From the NCBI GenBank assembly GCA_041743485.1, contig JBGTMR010000349.1:1-8213 (forward strand): DNA of 8,213 nucleotides, read 5' to 3'. This document shows, one piece after another, positions 1 through 7,327 of this stretch. Made by a program: the position numbers and the translations under genes. The notes under the pieces were generated by a model. It was given only the letters and a program-made list of their open reading frames with translations, was not told where the DNA came from and searched no databases. The number at the start of each line of letters is the position of its first letter. Within the stretch, counting starts at the first letter, position 1. The DNA comes from JANDLT01 sp041743485. Its GTDB lineage: Bacteria > Acidobacteriota > Blastocatellia > Pyrinomonadales > Pyrinomonadaceae.

Positions 1-170
1 CCGGAAGCGTCCAATCCGCGCCATGGGTGCAGAGATTCGGGAGTAGATTCTAACGCGACCGCAAACGAATCATCACGCGCACGCCCACATGATGACGTGA
101 ATACAGCGATGCACAAAGCGAGTAACACAACTGCCGCAAATTTTGAAAATTTCCAGACTTGTGATGTCAA
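1..170 (-). CDS. Lipoprotein, probable ABC transporter solute-binding protein family 5 (N-terminal part only, TTG start)
   Basis: This gene runs off the left edge; 56 codons are visible. The start is TTG at 170-168, with GGAGG (plus-strand cctcc, 177-181) exactly 6 nt upstream. The TTG overlaps the stop of the nagZ-like gene as TTGA, a 4-nt overlap typical of translational coupling. The protein begins with a lipoprotein signal peptide: Lys7 and Lys10, a hydrophobic core at about residues 11-24, and a lipobox-like TSSC with Cys28 as the lipidated residue. The mature start, DDSFAVALESTPESLHP followed by RGLDAS, resembles the first strand of oligopeptide/nickel-type solute-binding proteins (SBP_bac_5), which usually read 'ALES.P.TLDP...TDA'; here the DP is HP. 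The family binds peptides or similar ligands outside the cytoplasmic membrane and hands them to an ABC permease. Coupling to a NagZ-like enzyme makes a muropeptide or cell-wall peptide ligand plausible, but this is inference. Lipoprotein call about 0.9, family call about 0.65. Confidence 0.7.
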   Translation of the reverse strand, partial: MTSQVWKFSKFAAVVLLALCIAVFTSSCGRARDDSFAVALESTPESLHPWRGLDAS

Positions 171-1318
171 ATTTTGCCTCCATAAACGTAATTAAGTTTC
201 GCATTGAGGACGGCAATTTCTTGTGTCAACGCTTGAAACTTAGCTTCATCGAAGGCAATGGATGGATGCACCGCCGATTTATAAACGGCGATATGTGTGA
301 GGGCATCGTCAATACGTTCAATGGGAATACGCCCGCTTTCCACCGCCGCCAGCAAGCCCGCAAAGGCGCGATGAATCAAATCGGGTCTGGCGCAAATCAA
401 CAACATATCTTCGCCCGCTAACAACGCCGCGATTGCCGCATCTTCTATTTCATAAAGCTTGGCAACGGCTCCCATTTCCAAGTCATCAGTCACGACTAAC
501 CCCGTGAAAGTTAATTCTTCGCGCAAAAGCTTGGTCACGATTTGATAATTCAACGAAGCGGGAACTAATTTTCCTTGAGCAACTTCGTCTTCAGTATCAA
601 AGTCGGGAAACGCGCCGTGACTGACCATTACGGCTTTAACAATCGCGTCTTCACGCTGGAATAACTCAATATAGGGAGCTAAATCTTGAGCGATTAAATC
701 ATCATGCGTGAGTTTGATAATCGGGACTTCGATATGCGAATCAATTTCACCCGTCCCAATACCCGGAAAATGTTTGGCACAACCGAGACAGCCCGCCCCC
801 TGCAAACCGCGCAGATACACCGTCGTGTATCCGAGAACTTCACCGGGTGAGCGTCCGAAAGAGCGAGAATACAAACCGTTTTGGAGCAAATCACGGGCTT
901 CGTTCATGATTGACATAACCGGAGCGAAGTTCATGTTGAAACCCAGCAATCGAAGCATTTCGCCGGAAATTCGACCGAGCGCGCGCGCGGCAGCCAAATC
1001 ACCGTGTTGGCGTATAGTACGCACCGCCGGCATCGGCGTCGTGATACGACGCAAACGATCAACCAGCCCGCCTTCTTGGTCAATTCCAAGCAAAGGCTGG
1101 GACGCGACCGTTTCGCGCACACCGTCAAGTAGTTCCCGAACTTGAAGCGGAGAAGCCACATTACGCCCGAAAATAATCACGCCGCCCGGTTGAATCGCGT
1201 CGAGGATTTCGCGCGAGGGTGCGTCGGTTTCAGTACCGGGCAGACCTATGTACAGTAATTGCCCGATTTTTCGTTCAAGCGGCAGTTGAAGTAATTCGTT
1301 AATCAAACTATTTGTCAT
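167..1318 (-). CDS. nagZ: Glycoside hydrolase family 3, NagZ-type beta-N-acetylhexosaminidase
   Basis: NagZ-type enzymes remove the non-reducing GlcNAc from peptidoglycan fragments and act in cell-wall recycling. The 383-aa protein is a single TIM barrel with no signal peptide, so a cytoplasmic location is likely. Visible motifs: GIDQEGG (78-84), FAPVM (131-135), SRSFG (151-155), KHFPGIGTGEIDSH (182-195) and VVTDDLEMGA (275-284). By family knowledge Asp193/His195 form the acid-base dyad and Asp278 is the nucleophile; all are present. Oddities: the residue after DQEGG is Leu85 where Arg is usual, FAPVxD has Ser136 in place of Asp, and PG(H/L)G has Ile187. I prefer ATG 1318 because AGG lies 6 nt upstream; an in-frame ATG at 1348 would add ten residues but has no visible ribosome binding site. 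The gene starts 100 nt after mutS and overlaps the lipoprotein gene by 4 nt. A broader GH3 hexosaminidase specificity is the main alternative. Confidence 0.88.
   Translation of the reverse strand: MTNSLINELLQLPLERKIGQLLYIGLPGTETDAPSREILDAIQPGGVIIFGRNVASPLQVRELLDGVRETVASQPLLGIDQEGGLVDRLRRITTPMPAVRTIRQHGDLAAARALGRISGEMLRLLGFNMNFAPVMSIMNEARDLLQNGLYSRSFGRSPGEVLGYTTVYLRGLQGAGCLGCAKHFPGIGTGEIDSHIEVPIIKLTHDDLIAQDLAPYIELFQREDAIVKAVMVSHGAFPDFDTEDEVAQGKLVPASLNYQIVTKLLREELTFTGLVVTDDLEMGAVAKLYEIEDAAIAALLAGEDMLLICARPDLIHRAFAGLLAAVESGRIPIERIDDALTHIAVYKSAVHPSIAFDEAKFQALTQEIAVLNAKLNYVYGGKI
177..181 (-). promoter_or_regulatory. Shine-Dalgarno GGAGG that decides the TTG start of the lipoprotein gene
   Basis: On the minus strand GGAGG lies inside the last codons of the nagZ-like gene, 6 nt before TTG (170-168). 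It is the strongest correctly spaced ribosome binding site in the window. The reading frame has no ATG between this site and the signal-peptide core, so TTG is the best-supported start. Confidence 0.75.
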
Positions 1319-1418
1319 GTTTAACCTGAAAGGTAGGCGGGACGACATTTTAATAGGACATCAACTTGCCCGCGATAAATAAAGTAAATGAAGCCTTTAT
1401 CCTCTCCTAACAAATCAT

Positions 1419-4169
1419 CTAAACGATTCTACTTTGAATGCTTTCGATGAATGCCTGAAGCTGTTCACGGCTCAAACTTGAAGCTTTAGTTTCACGAATT
1501 TCATCGAATAGTTTGTCGTTAGTTGCCGCGAAAAGTGTGACCTGCGAAGCCAGACGCTTTCCGGTGGCGCGGCGGGTCAGTGCTTTTGTGGTGCGTTCCG
1601 CATTCGATGTATCGTGTGAAAAATCGTCTTGTGAATCCTGTTGACCGGCTTCTTTAAGTATTTTTAGCTCGTACTTTTCGAGTGTCGCCAAAACCTCGCG
1701 CGCCCGTCCGATAACGACTTGGGGAAGTCCGGCGATTCGTGCCACTTCGACGCCGTAAGATTTGGATGCACTGCCGCGCTCAAACTTATAAAGGAAGAAA
1801 ATCTCGTCATCCCGTTCGGCGACTTTGATGTGATAGTTCTGCGCGCCGGGAAGTTGTTCGGCAAGTTCCGTCAATTCGTGATAGTGCGTTGCAAATAGGG
1901 TCTTGGCAGCATTCTCCGGCGAATTGTGCAAATACTCCGCGACCGCCCACGCGATAGATAAACCGTCGAATGTCGCCGTGCCGCGCCCGATCTCGTCGAG
2001 TAAGACCAGTGAGCGCGGTGTTGCGCCGTGCATAATCGCCGCCATTTCAGTCATTTCAACCATAAAGGTTGAGCGACCACGCGAGATGTCATCGGAAGCT
2101 CCGACGCGCGTCCACACGCGGTCAAAAACCGGGAGTTTCGCGTATTCCGCCGGAACGAACGAACCGATTTGTGCGAGAACCGCAATCAAACCTATCTGCC
2201 GGAGAATCGTTGATTTGCCGCCCATGTTCGGACCCGTGATGATTAACAGGCGGTCGGTCGAATTGTTCATGTACAAATCGTTCGGAATGAAAGGCGTGGA
2301 ACTGAAAGCCTCAATCAGGGCGTGGCGTCCGTTCCTGATTTCGATTTCATCCGATTCGTGGAGTATCGGCTTGACGTAACGATGCTGGCGGGCGGCGGCG
2401 GCAAGTCCCGCTAACACGTCAAGCACCGCCAAAGCACGCGCCGTAGCTTGCAGAGTCTGCGAATGCAAACTTACCTGTTGACGTAAAGCAGTCAATAGGT
2501 CGGCTTCGATTTCTGCGATGCGTTCATCCGCGCCGAGTGTGCGTTGTTCGAGACTTTGCAATTCCGGTGTCGTGTATCTCTCGGCATTAGCCAGCGTTTG
2601 GCGTCTTTGATAGCTTTCCGGTACGCGCGCGGCTTGGGCGCGGGGAACTTCTATGTAATAACCGAAAACGCCGTTGGAGCGAATCTTCAAATTATTTAAG
2701 CCCGTGCGTGAACGCTCCCGCGCTTCCATTTCGGAAATCGCCGCTTTGACGTTTCCGCTTAGATTACGCAGTTCGTCAAGTTCGGCAGAGATACCGGCTT
2801 TAATCTCGTTGTCGGTCGGTAAATCCCTCTCGGTGTTAAAGTGCTTTTCAATCAGCAGTTTAACCGCGCTAAGTTCATCAAGATTTTCAACTAAAACTTG
2901 AAGTAAAGAAGCATGTGACTGACTCAATAATTTCTTGATGTGTGGTATTTGGGCGAGTGCGCGTGAGAGAAATGAGAAATCACGCGGGGTGGCGGTGTTG
3001 AGATTGACGCGCCCTATCAAACGCTCTATGTCCTGTATGTCGTTTAAGTGACGACGGAGCGCGTCACAAATCATCGTTGAGGCGTGTAGTTCTTCGACCG
3101 CATCCAGACGCGCGTTGATTTCGCCGCGATTGACCGACGGGCGCATCAGCCATGAACGCAACAATCGCGCCCCCATTGCGGTTTTGGTGTGGTCAATAAT
3201 TTTCAGCAGAGAACGCGAACGTGCCGCATCGCTTTGAGATTCGAGCAGTTCGAGATTGCGAACCGTGACCGTATCGAGAACCAAAAATCCCTGTCGCTCA
3301 AAATAATTGATGCCGCTGATGTGCTTGCTGTCAAGACGCTGCATCTCCCTCGCATAGTGCAAACATATTCCGGCGGCGGAAACGGCGGCGGGCTTATCGT
3401 TCAAATTAAAGGCTTCGAGCGAACGCACACCGAACTGTTTGCACAACAGTTCATCGCATCTGCCGCTTTCCCATAACCAATCATCGAGTCCGGTCAAGGG
3501 TATCTTAGGGTTCGGACGTTCCGCATCCGAAACGGAACTGATGCGCGCGATGACGGGCGAGTCGGTGTGCGACGAAGAGTTATCGTGATGCGATTTGTAG
3601 TGTTCGCGGAGCAAGGGAGCAAGCGATGTCGGGTGAAGCAATTCGCGCGGCGCATAGCTGTCTATGTACTCGAAAGCTTTACGCATGGCATCTGTGCCTT
3701 GCGTTTCGGTGGCGTGAAATTCTCCGGTCGTGACATCAAGGAAGGCGACGCCGAACTTATCACCCTGACAACTGATGGCGGCGAGATACGCGGCTTCACC
3801 TGAATCTAAAAGTTGCGAATCTATCGCCGTTCCGGGCGTGATGATGCGAACGACTTCGCGCCGCACAAGCTTTTTCCCCGCCGTAGGGCTTTCGGTTTGT
3901 TCGCAAATGGCGACACGGTAGCCTTTACGAACGAGGCGCGCGATGTGCGTTGAAGCGGCATGATGCGGTACGCCGCACATCGGCACGGGATGCGCGGTTT
4001 CTTTATGGCGGGCGGTGAGCGTGATGTCTAGTTCACGCGCTCCGGTAATCGCGTCGTCGTAAAAGAGTTCGTAGAAATCGCCGAGACGAAAAAAGAGCAG
4101 CGCGCCGGGATGCGCGCTTTTAAGTTCGTGATATTGACGCAGCATAGGCGTCAAGCTGTTTGCACTCAT
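1419..4169 (-). CDS. mutS: DNA mismatch repair protein MutS
   Basis: MutS dimers detect mismatches and small loops in new DNA and use ATP to recruit MutL. The protein is full length (916 aa; E. coli MutS is 853). The N-terminal mismatch-binding domain has the Phe-x-Glu signature in GDFYELF (Phe32, Glu34). Connector, core/lever and clamp domains follow to about residue 560. The ABC-type ATPase has Walker A GPNMGGKST (646-654), GRSTFMVEM (698-706), Walker B LVLLDEIGRGT (721-731) and ATHYHELT (760-767). Extra length sits in a Ser/His-rich insert at about 191-220 and a polar linker at about 840-870. After the linker comes QVTLF (876-880), which matches the beta-clamp-binding consensus seen in other MutS proteins, then a C-terminal helix region that in E. 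coli aids tetramer formation. The start ATG lies 6 nt after the kinase stop; a weak GGA lies 9 nt upstream, overlapping the kinase's last codon. No mutL is visible. Confidence 0.98.
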   Translation of the reverse strand: MSANSLTPMLRQYHELKSAHPGALLFFRLGDFYELFYDDAITGARELDITLTARHKETAHPVPMCGVPHHAASTHIARLVRKGYRVAICEQTESPTAGKKLVRREVVRIITPGTAIDSQLLDSGEAAYLAAISCQGDKFGVAFLDVTTGEFHATETQGTDAMRKAFEYIDSYAPRELLHPTSLAPLLREHYKSHHDNSSSHTDSPVIARISSVSDAERPNPKIPLTGLDDWLWESGRCDELLCKQFGVRSLEAFNLNDKPAAVSAAGICLHYAREMQRLDSKHISGINYFERQGFLVLDTVTVRNLELLESQSDAARSRSLLKIIDHTKTAMGARLLRSWLMRPSVNRGEINARLDAVEELHASTMICDALRRHLNDIQDIERLIGRVNLNTATPRDFSFLSRALAQIPHIKKLLSQSHASLLQVLVENLDELSAVKLLIEKHFNTERDLPTDNEIKAGISAELDELRNLSGNVKAAISEMEARERSRTGLNNLKIRSNGVFGYYIEVPRAQAARVPESYQRRQTLANAERYTTPELQSLEQRTLGADERIAEIEADLLTALRQQVSLHSQTLQATARALAVLDVLAGLAAAARQHRYVKPILHESDEIEIRNGRHALIEAFSSTPFIPNDLYMNNSTDRLLIITGPNMGGKSTILRQIGLIAVLAQIGSFVPAEYAKLPVFDRVWTRVGASDDISRGRSTFMVEMTEMAAIMHGATPRSLVLLDEIGRGTATFDGLSIAWAVAEYLHNSPENAAKTLFATHYHELTELAEQLPGAQNYHIKVAERDDEIFFLYKFERGSASKSYGVEVARIAGLPQVVIGRAREVLATLEKYELKILKEAGQQDSQDDFSHDTSNAERTTKALTRRATGKRLASQVTLFAATNDKLFDEIRETKASSLSREQLQAFIESIQSRIV

Positions 4170-4175
4170 CGAGTT

Positions 4176-5969
4176 TTATCCGGTGACGCGCAGGTCACGT
4201 TCGCTGATTATTTTCCAGCCCTGCGGCGTCTTAGTCCAGCCGAGTTCTTGCAGGACTTCGCCGCGACGACTCACCCGCCTGCTTTCGATGACATACCGCT
4301 TGTAAAAGCGCATCGTCGCGTTCTGCCTTGATTTATCGAGGGTGATTTGAACGCCGCCAACCTGAAAGTCGGTCGCTCTTTGATTGCGAAAGAGCAGATT
4401 CTTTTCAGCGCGCACCGCATTGAGGCTGACATTGCGGCGCAAGTAATAACGCTGAACGGGGGAAGCATAAAAACTCATTTGAGATTCGACATCGCCGTTA
4501 TTATTGGCATCAACCCAAAGCTTGAGATTGTCATGCAAAACATCCGTGTCGGAAGCGGGTGTCGGCGCGGGAGTCGGGACTTGAAGCGGCAAGTCGGCAT
4601 TGGCGTTTGATTGTTGATTAACCGCCGTTTCGATTGACGGCGGAAGGGGAGTGTCACGGTTATTAAAAGATTGGATAACGGCGAAGGTTATCACGACGGA
4701 CGCCAAGCCGATTAAGACAATCAATGTTGAGCGGCGACTGAAAAACGATTGCTCTTGAATCGGGGTGAAGATTTCCATACGGGCGACGGGTGAACTGTTC
4801 GCTGCGTAGCCATTAATTTCGTTCGCTTCTTCGCCCACGGTGTCGAGGGGACGATGTTGATGTTTAACCTGAGGAGTGCCGATAATCTGTGTCTCCGAAT
4901 TATCCTGAAGCGTCCAAGGATTATTATGATTAACGACAGTTGTAGCAGGGAAATCATCACCGATTTGAGTAGAAGGTTGAGAGTTCAGTTGAGAGGTATG
5001 CGCCGCGACTTCTAAAGTAGAATGTGAGATTGCGGGTAGTAAAATTAGCTCCGCGTTGAGTTTTTCCGCGAAAGAAGCGGCGGTTTGTGGTCTTTGGTCG
5101 GGTGATTTACTGAGAGACTGCATCACCAGACGAACCAAACTATCGGGGATATTGGCGGAAGCAGTTTCGATTGGCGGCGGCTGGTCGTGAAGGTGTTTGA
5201 GGGCAATCGCGGTCGGTGAAGGAGCGTCAAATGGCGGACGGTCGGCGATCAGTTCATAGAGTACGACACCTAAGCTGTATATATCCGAGCGTATGTCGGC
5301 GTTGCCACCCGCACATTGTTCCGGCGACATGTAGCGCGGTGTGCCTATAAGTCCACCCTGATTGGTGAGAGTCATGCCGGTCGAAGCAGGTTCGCGTAGT
5401 TTGGCGATTCCAAAATCCAACACCTTAATGAGCAACGCGCGGCGATAGTCGAGTGTGACGACGATGTTCGACGGTTTGATGTCGCGGTGGATGATGTGGC
5501 GGCGGTGCGCGGCTTCAACGCCCAAGCATGACTGTTTAACGATTTCAACAGCGGCGGCGATGTCAACTTCCGGGCGCACGTCCATATAGCGGCGGAGGGT
5601 GACGCCTTCAACCAACTCCATGACGATATACGCGCTGCCGTCGGGAAGCGTACCGTAGTCGAAAACGTCGGCGACGTTTTGATGATTGAGACGCGCGGCG
5701 GCGAGGGCTTCACGGCGAAAGCGTTCGAGGGCGTTCGGGTCACTGACGAAATCCGATTGAAGTAGTTTGACGGCGACACCGCGTTCGAGTTCACGGTGCG
5801 TCGCGGAGTACACAGTACCCATTCCGCCGCGCCCGATTTGTCGCTCTAAATGATATTTGTCCGCGATGGTGCATGAGCCGGGACGTATGAAGTGGAGTCC
5901 CGTGCCGTCAACCGTGCAAAACTCGACCGCATCTTCAAAACAGCGGCGGCATGTAGCGCAAAGTTTCAT
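4176..5969 (-). CDS. Transmembrane Ser/Thr protein kinase with Cys-rich N-terminus and extracytoplasmic NTF2-like domain
   Basis: A Hanks-type kinase of 597 aa. A short Cys-rich knuckle (Cys4, Cys7, Cys10, Cys18) comes first; the fourth ligand of a classic zinc ribbon is replaced by Asp21-Gly. The kinase domain spans about 40-305: Gly-loop GRGGMGTV (46-53), VAVK with Lys68, helix-C Glu87, catalytic HRDIKPSN (161-168), DFG (185-187), GTPRYMSPE (209-217), SDIYSLG (228-234) and Arg293. All catalytic residues are present, so it should be active. A Ser/Thr/Asn/Gln-rich juxtamembrane stretch leads to one membrane helix (about 414-432), then a Pro/Thr-rich spacer. The last ~120 residues (about 477-597) resemble an NTF2/SnoaL-like fold, with LKLWVDANNNGDVESQMSFY and the GWKIISERDL ending. 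I chose ATG 5969; an upstream in-frame TTG at 5999 has no ribosome binding site and would add ten residues. The substrate is unknown. It lies between pfk and mutS, 6 nt from mutS. Confidence 0.93.
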   Translation of the reverse strand: MKLCATCRRCFEDAVEFCTVDGTGLHFIRPGSCTIADKYHLERQIGRGGMGTVYSATHRELERGVAVKLLQSDFVSDPNALERFRREALAAARLNHQNVADVFDYGTLPDGSAYIVMELVEGVTLRRYMDVRPEVDIAAAVEIVKQSCLGVEAAHRRHIIHRDIKPSNIVVTLDYRRALLIKVLDFGIAKLREPASTGMTLTNQGGLIGTPRYMSPEQCAGGNADIRSDIYSLGVVLYELIADRPPFDAPSPTAIALKHLHDQPPPIETASANIPDSLVRLVMQSLSKSPDQRPQTAASFAEKLNAELILLPAISHSTLEVAAHTSQLNSQPSTQIGDDFPATTVVNHNNPWTLQDNSETQIIGTPQVKHQHRPLDTVGEEANEINGYAANSSPVARMEIFTPIQEQSFFSRRSTLIVLIGLASVVITFAVIQSFNNRDTPLPPSIETAVNQQSNANADLPLQVPTPAPTPASDTDVLHDNLKLWVDANNNGDVESQMSFYASPVQRYYLRRNVSLNAVRAEKNLLFRNQRATDFQVGGVQITLDKSRQNATMRFYKRYVIESRRVSRRGEVLQELGWTKTPQGWKIISERDLRVTG

Positions 5970-6075
5970 CGTAAGGCAAAAGAAAAACGTGCGGGTCAAA
6001 GGGAAATATGAATCGCAAATTTACACGAACCGTCATGAAATACATAACGCGGAAAATTGGAATCAAGCGATTCAA

Positions 6076-7113
6076 CTATCCGGTGAAGACTTGCGCGACA
6101 CGATAAATCTCTTCATCAAGGCGTTTGATGTCGCTGACGGCTTCTTCGAGCGGAATTGAAATAATCTGAGTGCCGCGCAGTGCCGCCATTTTCCCCCACT
6201 CGGCGGCGACAATCATTTCGTAAGCTTTGATGCCGAAACGTGTCGCCAGCACACGGTCGGATGCGGTCGGCGTCCCGCCACGTTGGACATAGCCCAAGTT
6301 GGTGACGCGCGTTTCAGCCCCGAATCGTTTTTCAATCTCGCGTGCGAGAAACATACCTATGCCGCCTAAACGGTCGTGTTGATAAATTTCCGCCCGTGTC
6401 GCTTCATCGAGAAAATCTTCGTCGGGTGCAGGCTTGGCATCTTCCGCCACCACAATGATTGAGAACAGGCGACCTTGAGCGCGACGCCGCTCCAACAATT
6501 CGCATACGTTTGAAATCCTGAATGGATGTTCGGGGACGAGTATCACATCCGCCCCGCCCGCGATGCCGCCGTAAGCCGCAATCCACCCTGTATGGCGTCC
6601 CATGACTTCGACTACCATTACGCGATGATGAGCCTCAGCGGTCGAATGAAGGCGGTCAATGGCTTCGACAACGATGCTGACCGCCGTATCGAAGCCAAAA
6701 GTTTTGTCTGTGCCGCACAGATCATTATCAATGGTTTTCGGGACGCCGACTATTTGCAACCCGTGTGCTTGCCACAATTCGAGCGCGGCACTTAAAGTTC
6801 CTTCTCCGCCGACGGCAACTACTGCGCCGAGGTCGTACTTGTTCCACGTCTGCTTGAGTCGCGTTAGTGAATCAGGTTCTTCGAGCGGGTTGAAACGCGA
6901 TGTGCCGAGAATCGTTCCGCCGCGCGGAAGTATGCCGGAAATGGAACTTCTGGTGAGAGGTTCGACATCGTTTTCGACAAGCCCGCGCCAACCGTTTTTG
7001 ATTCCAAGCACGGACATTTCGTCGGCGGAAGCGCGGCGCACGAAAGCCCTTATCACGGCGTTGAGTCCCGGACAATCGCCGCCACTGGTCAGAATACCTA
7101 ATCTCTGTTTCAT
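6076..7113 (-). CDS. pfkA: 6-phosphofructokinase, group III type, probably ATP-dependent
   Basis: This enzyme phosphorylates fructose 6-phosphate to fructose 1,6-bisphosphate in cytoplasmic glycolysis. The protein is 345 aa, the usual size of the short family. Motifs in order: TSGGDCPGLNAVIR (9-22), GGEGT (102-106), PKTIDND (125-131) with the catalytic Asp, VVEVMGRHTGWIA (167-179), PEHPF (194-198) and LGYVQRGGTPTASDRVLATRFG (from 273). By family knowledge the glycine in GGEG-T matches the ATP-type residue (Gly104 of E. coli numbering, Asp in PPi-type enzymes), while PKTIDND has the Lys common in PPi-type and group III enzymes (Gly in E. coli). This combination is known from group III ATP enzymes, so ATP is the likely phosphate donor, though only an assay would settle it. 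It is the first gene of the leftward set, with ATG at 7113, no clear Shine-Dalgarno, and a 106-nt gap to the kinase. Confidence 0.95.
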   Translation of the reverse strand: MKQRLGILTSGGDCPGLNAVIRAFVRRASADEMSVLGIKNGWRGLVENDVEPLTRSSISGILPRGGTILGTSRFNPLEEPDSLTRLKQTWNKYDLGAVVAVGGEGTLSAALELWQAHGLQIVGVPKTIDNDLCGTDKTFGFDTAVSIVVEAIDRLHSTAEAHHRVMVVEVMGRHTGWIAAYGGIAGGADVILVPEHPFRISNVCELLERRRAQGRLFSIIVVAEDAKPAPDEDFLDEATRAEIYQHDRLGGIGMFLAREIEKRFGAETRVTNLGYVQRGGTPTASDRVLATRFGIKAYEMIVAAEWGKMAALRGTQIISIPLEEAVSDIKRLDEEIYRVAQVFTG

Positions 7114-7327
7114 ACTCGATGCGGCTTACAGGGTGACAAGCTTGCTTGTGTGGCGTGCCTGACCACTGTAGATAAAGGGAAACGGACGAGTCGGCAAACT
7201 GGTGTTGCATGTTTCAAATGCGCGCGGCTATCATCGCTTGCCGTTTGTCGGAGTGTCAATTTAGTACTCGCTCATTCGCTAAACTGCTTCGCGTGCAATT
7301 GCTTTGCCAAGTCACCTAACAGAACCG
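7114..7327. promoter_or_regulatory. Divergent intergenic region between pfkA and tsaB
   Basis: These 214 bases separate two genes transcribed away from each other, so promoters for both must lie here or inside the flanking genes. I see one good -35 match for the pfk direction and an imperfect hairpin, ACAAGC (7136-7141) facing GCTTGT (7144-7149), in the pfk leader. Neither gene has a strong Shine-Dalgarno site. No small gene is convincingly supported. Confidence 0.6.
7230..7259 (-). promoter_or_regulatory. Candidate sigma-70-like promoter for pfkA
   Basis: On the minus strand a perfect TTGACA (7259-7254) is followed after 18 nt by GATGAT (7235-7230), four of six matches to TATAAT. It would give a leader of roughly 110 nt before the ATG at 7113. 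The -10 match is mediocre and the host's promoter consensus is unknown. Confidence 0.35.

Noticed and set aside
708..1145. 145-aa plus-strand open frame opposite the nagZ-like gene
   Set aside because: It lies wholly antisense to a gene with clear family motifs, and its low-complexity Arg/Ser/Pro-rich translation resembles no known protein.
1903..2379. 158-aa plus-strand open frame opposite mutS
   Set aside because: It is antisense to the MutS ATPase domain and has no recognisable motif; such shadows are common opposite conserved genes.
5372..5794. 140-aa minus-strand frame inside the kinase gene
   Set aside because: It is a same-strand alternative frame within the conserved kinase domain, with a Ser/Thr/Arg-rich composition typical of out-of-frame reading.
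6010..6073. GAATCGC/GCGATTC inverted repeat between pfkA and the kinase as a terminator or operator
   Set aside because: There are only 7 bp in each arm with about 50 nt between them and no T-run; this is within chance expectation.
6659..7162. 167-aa plus-strand open frame opposite pfkA, running into the intergenic region
   Set aside because: It is antisense to conserved phosphofructokinase motifs, has a Ser/Pro-rich composition and no ribosome binding site.
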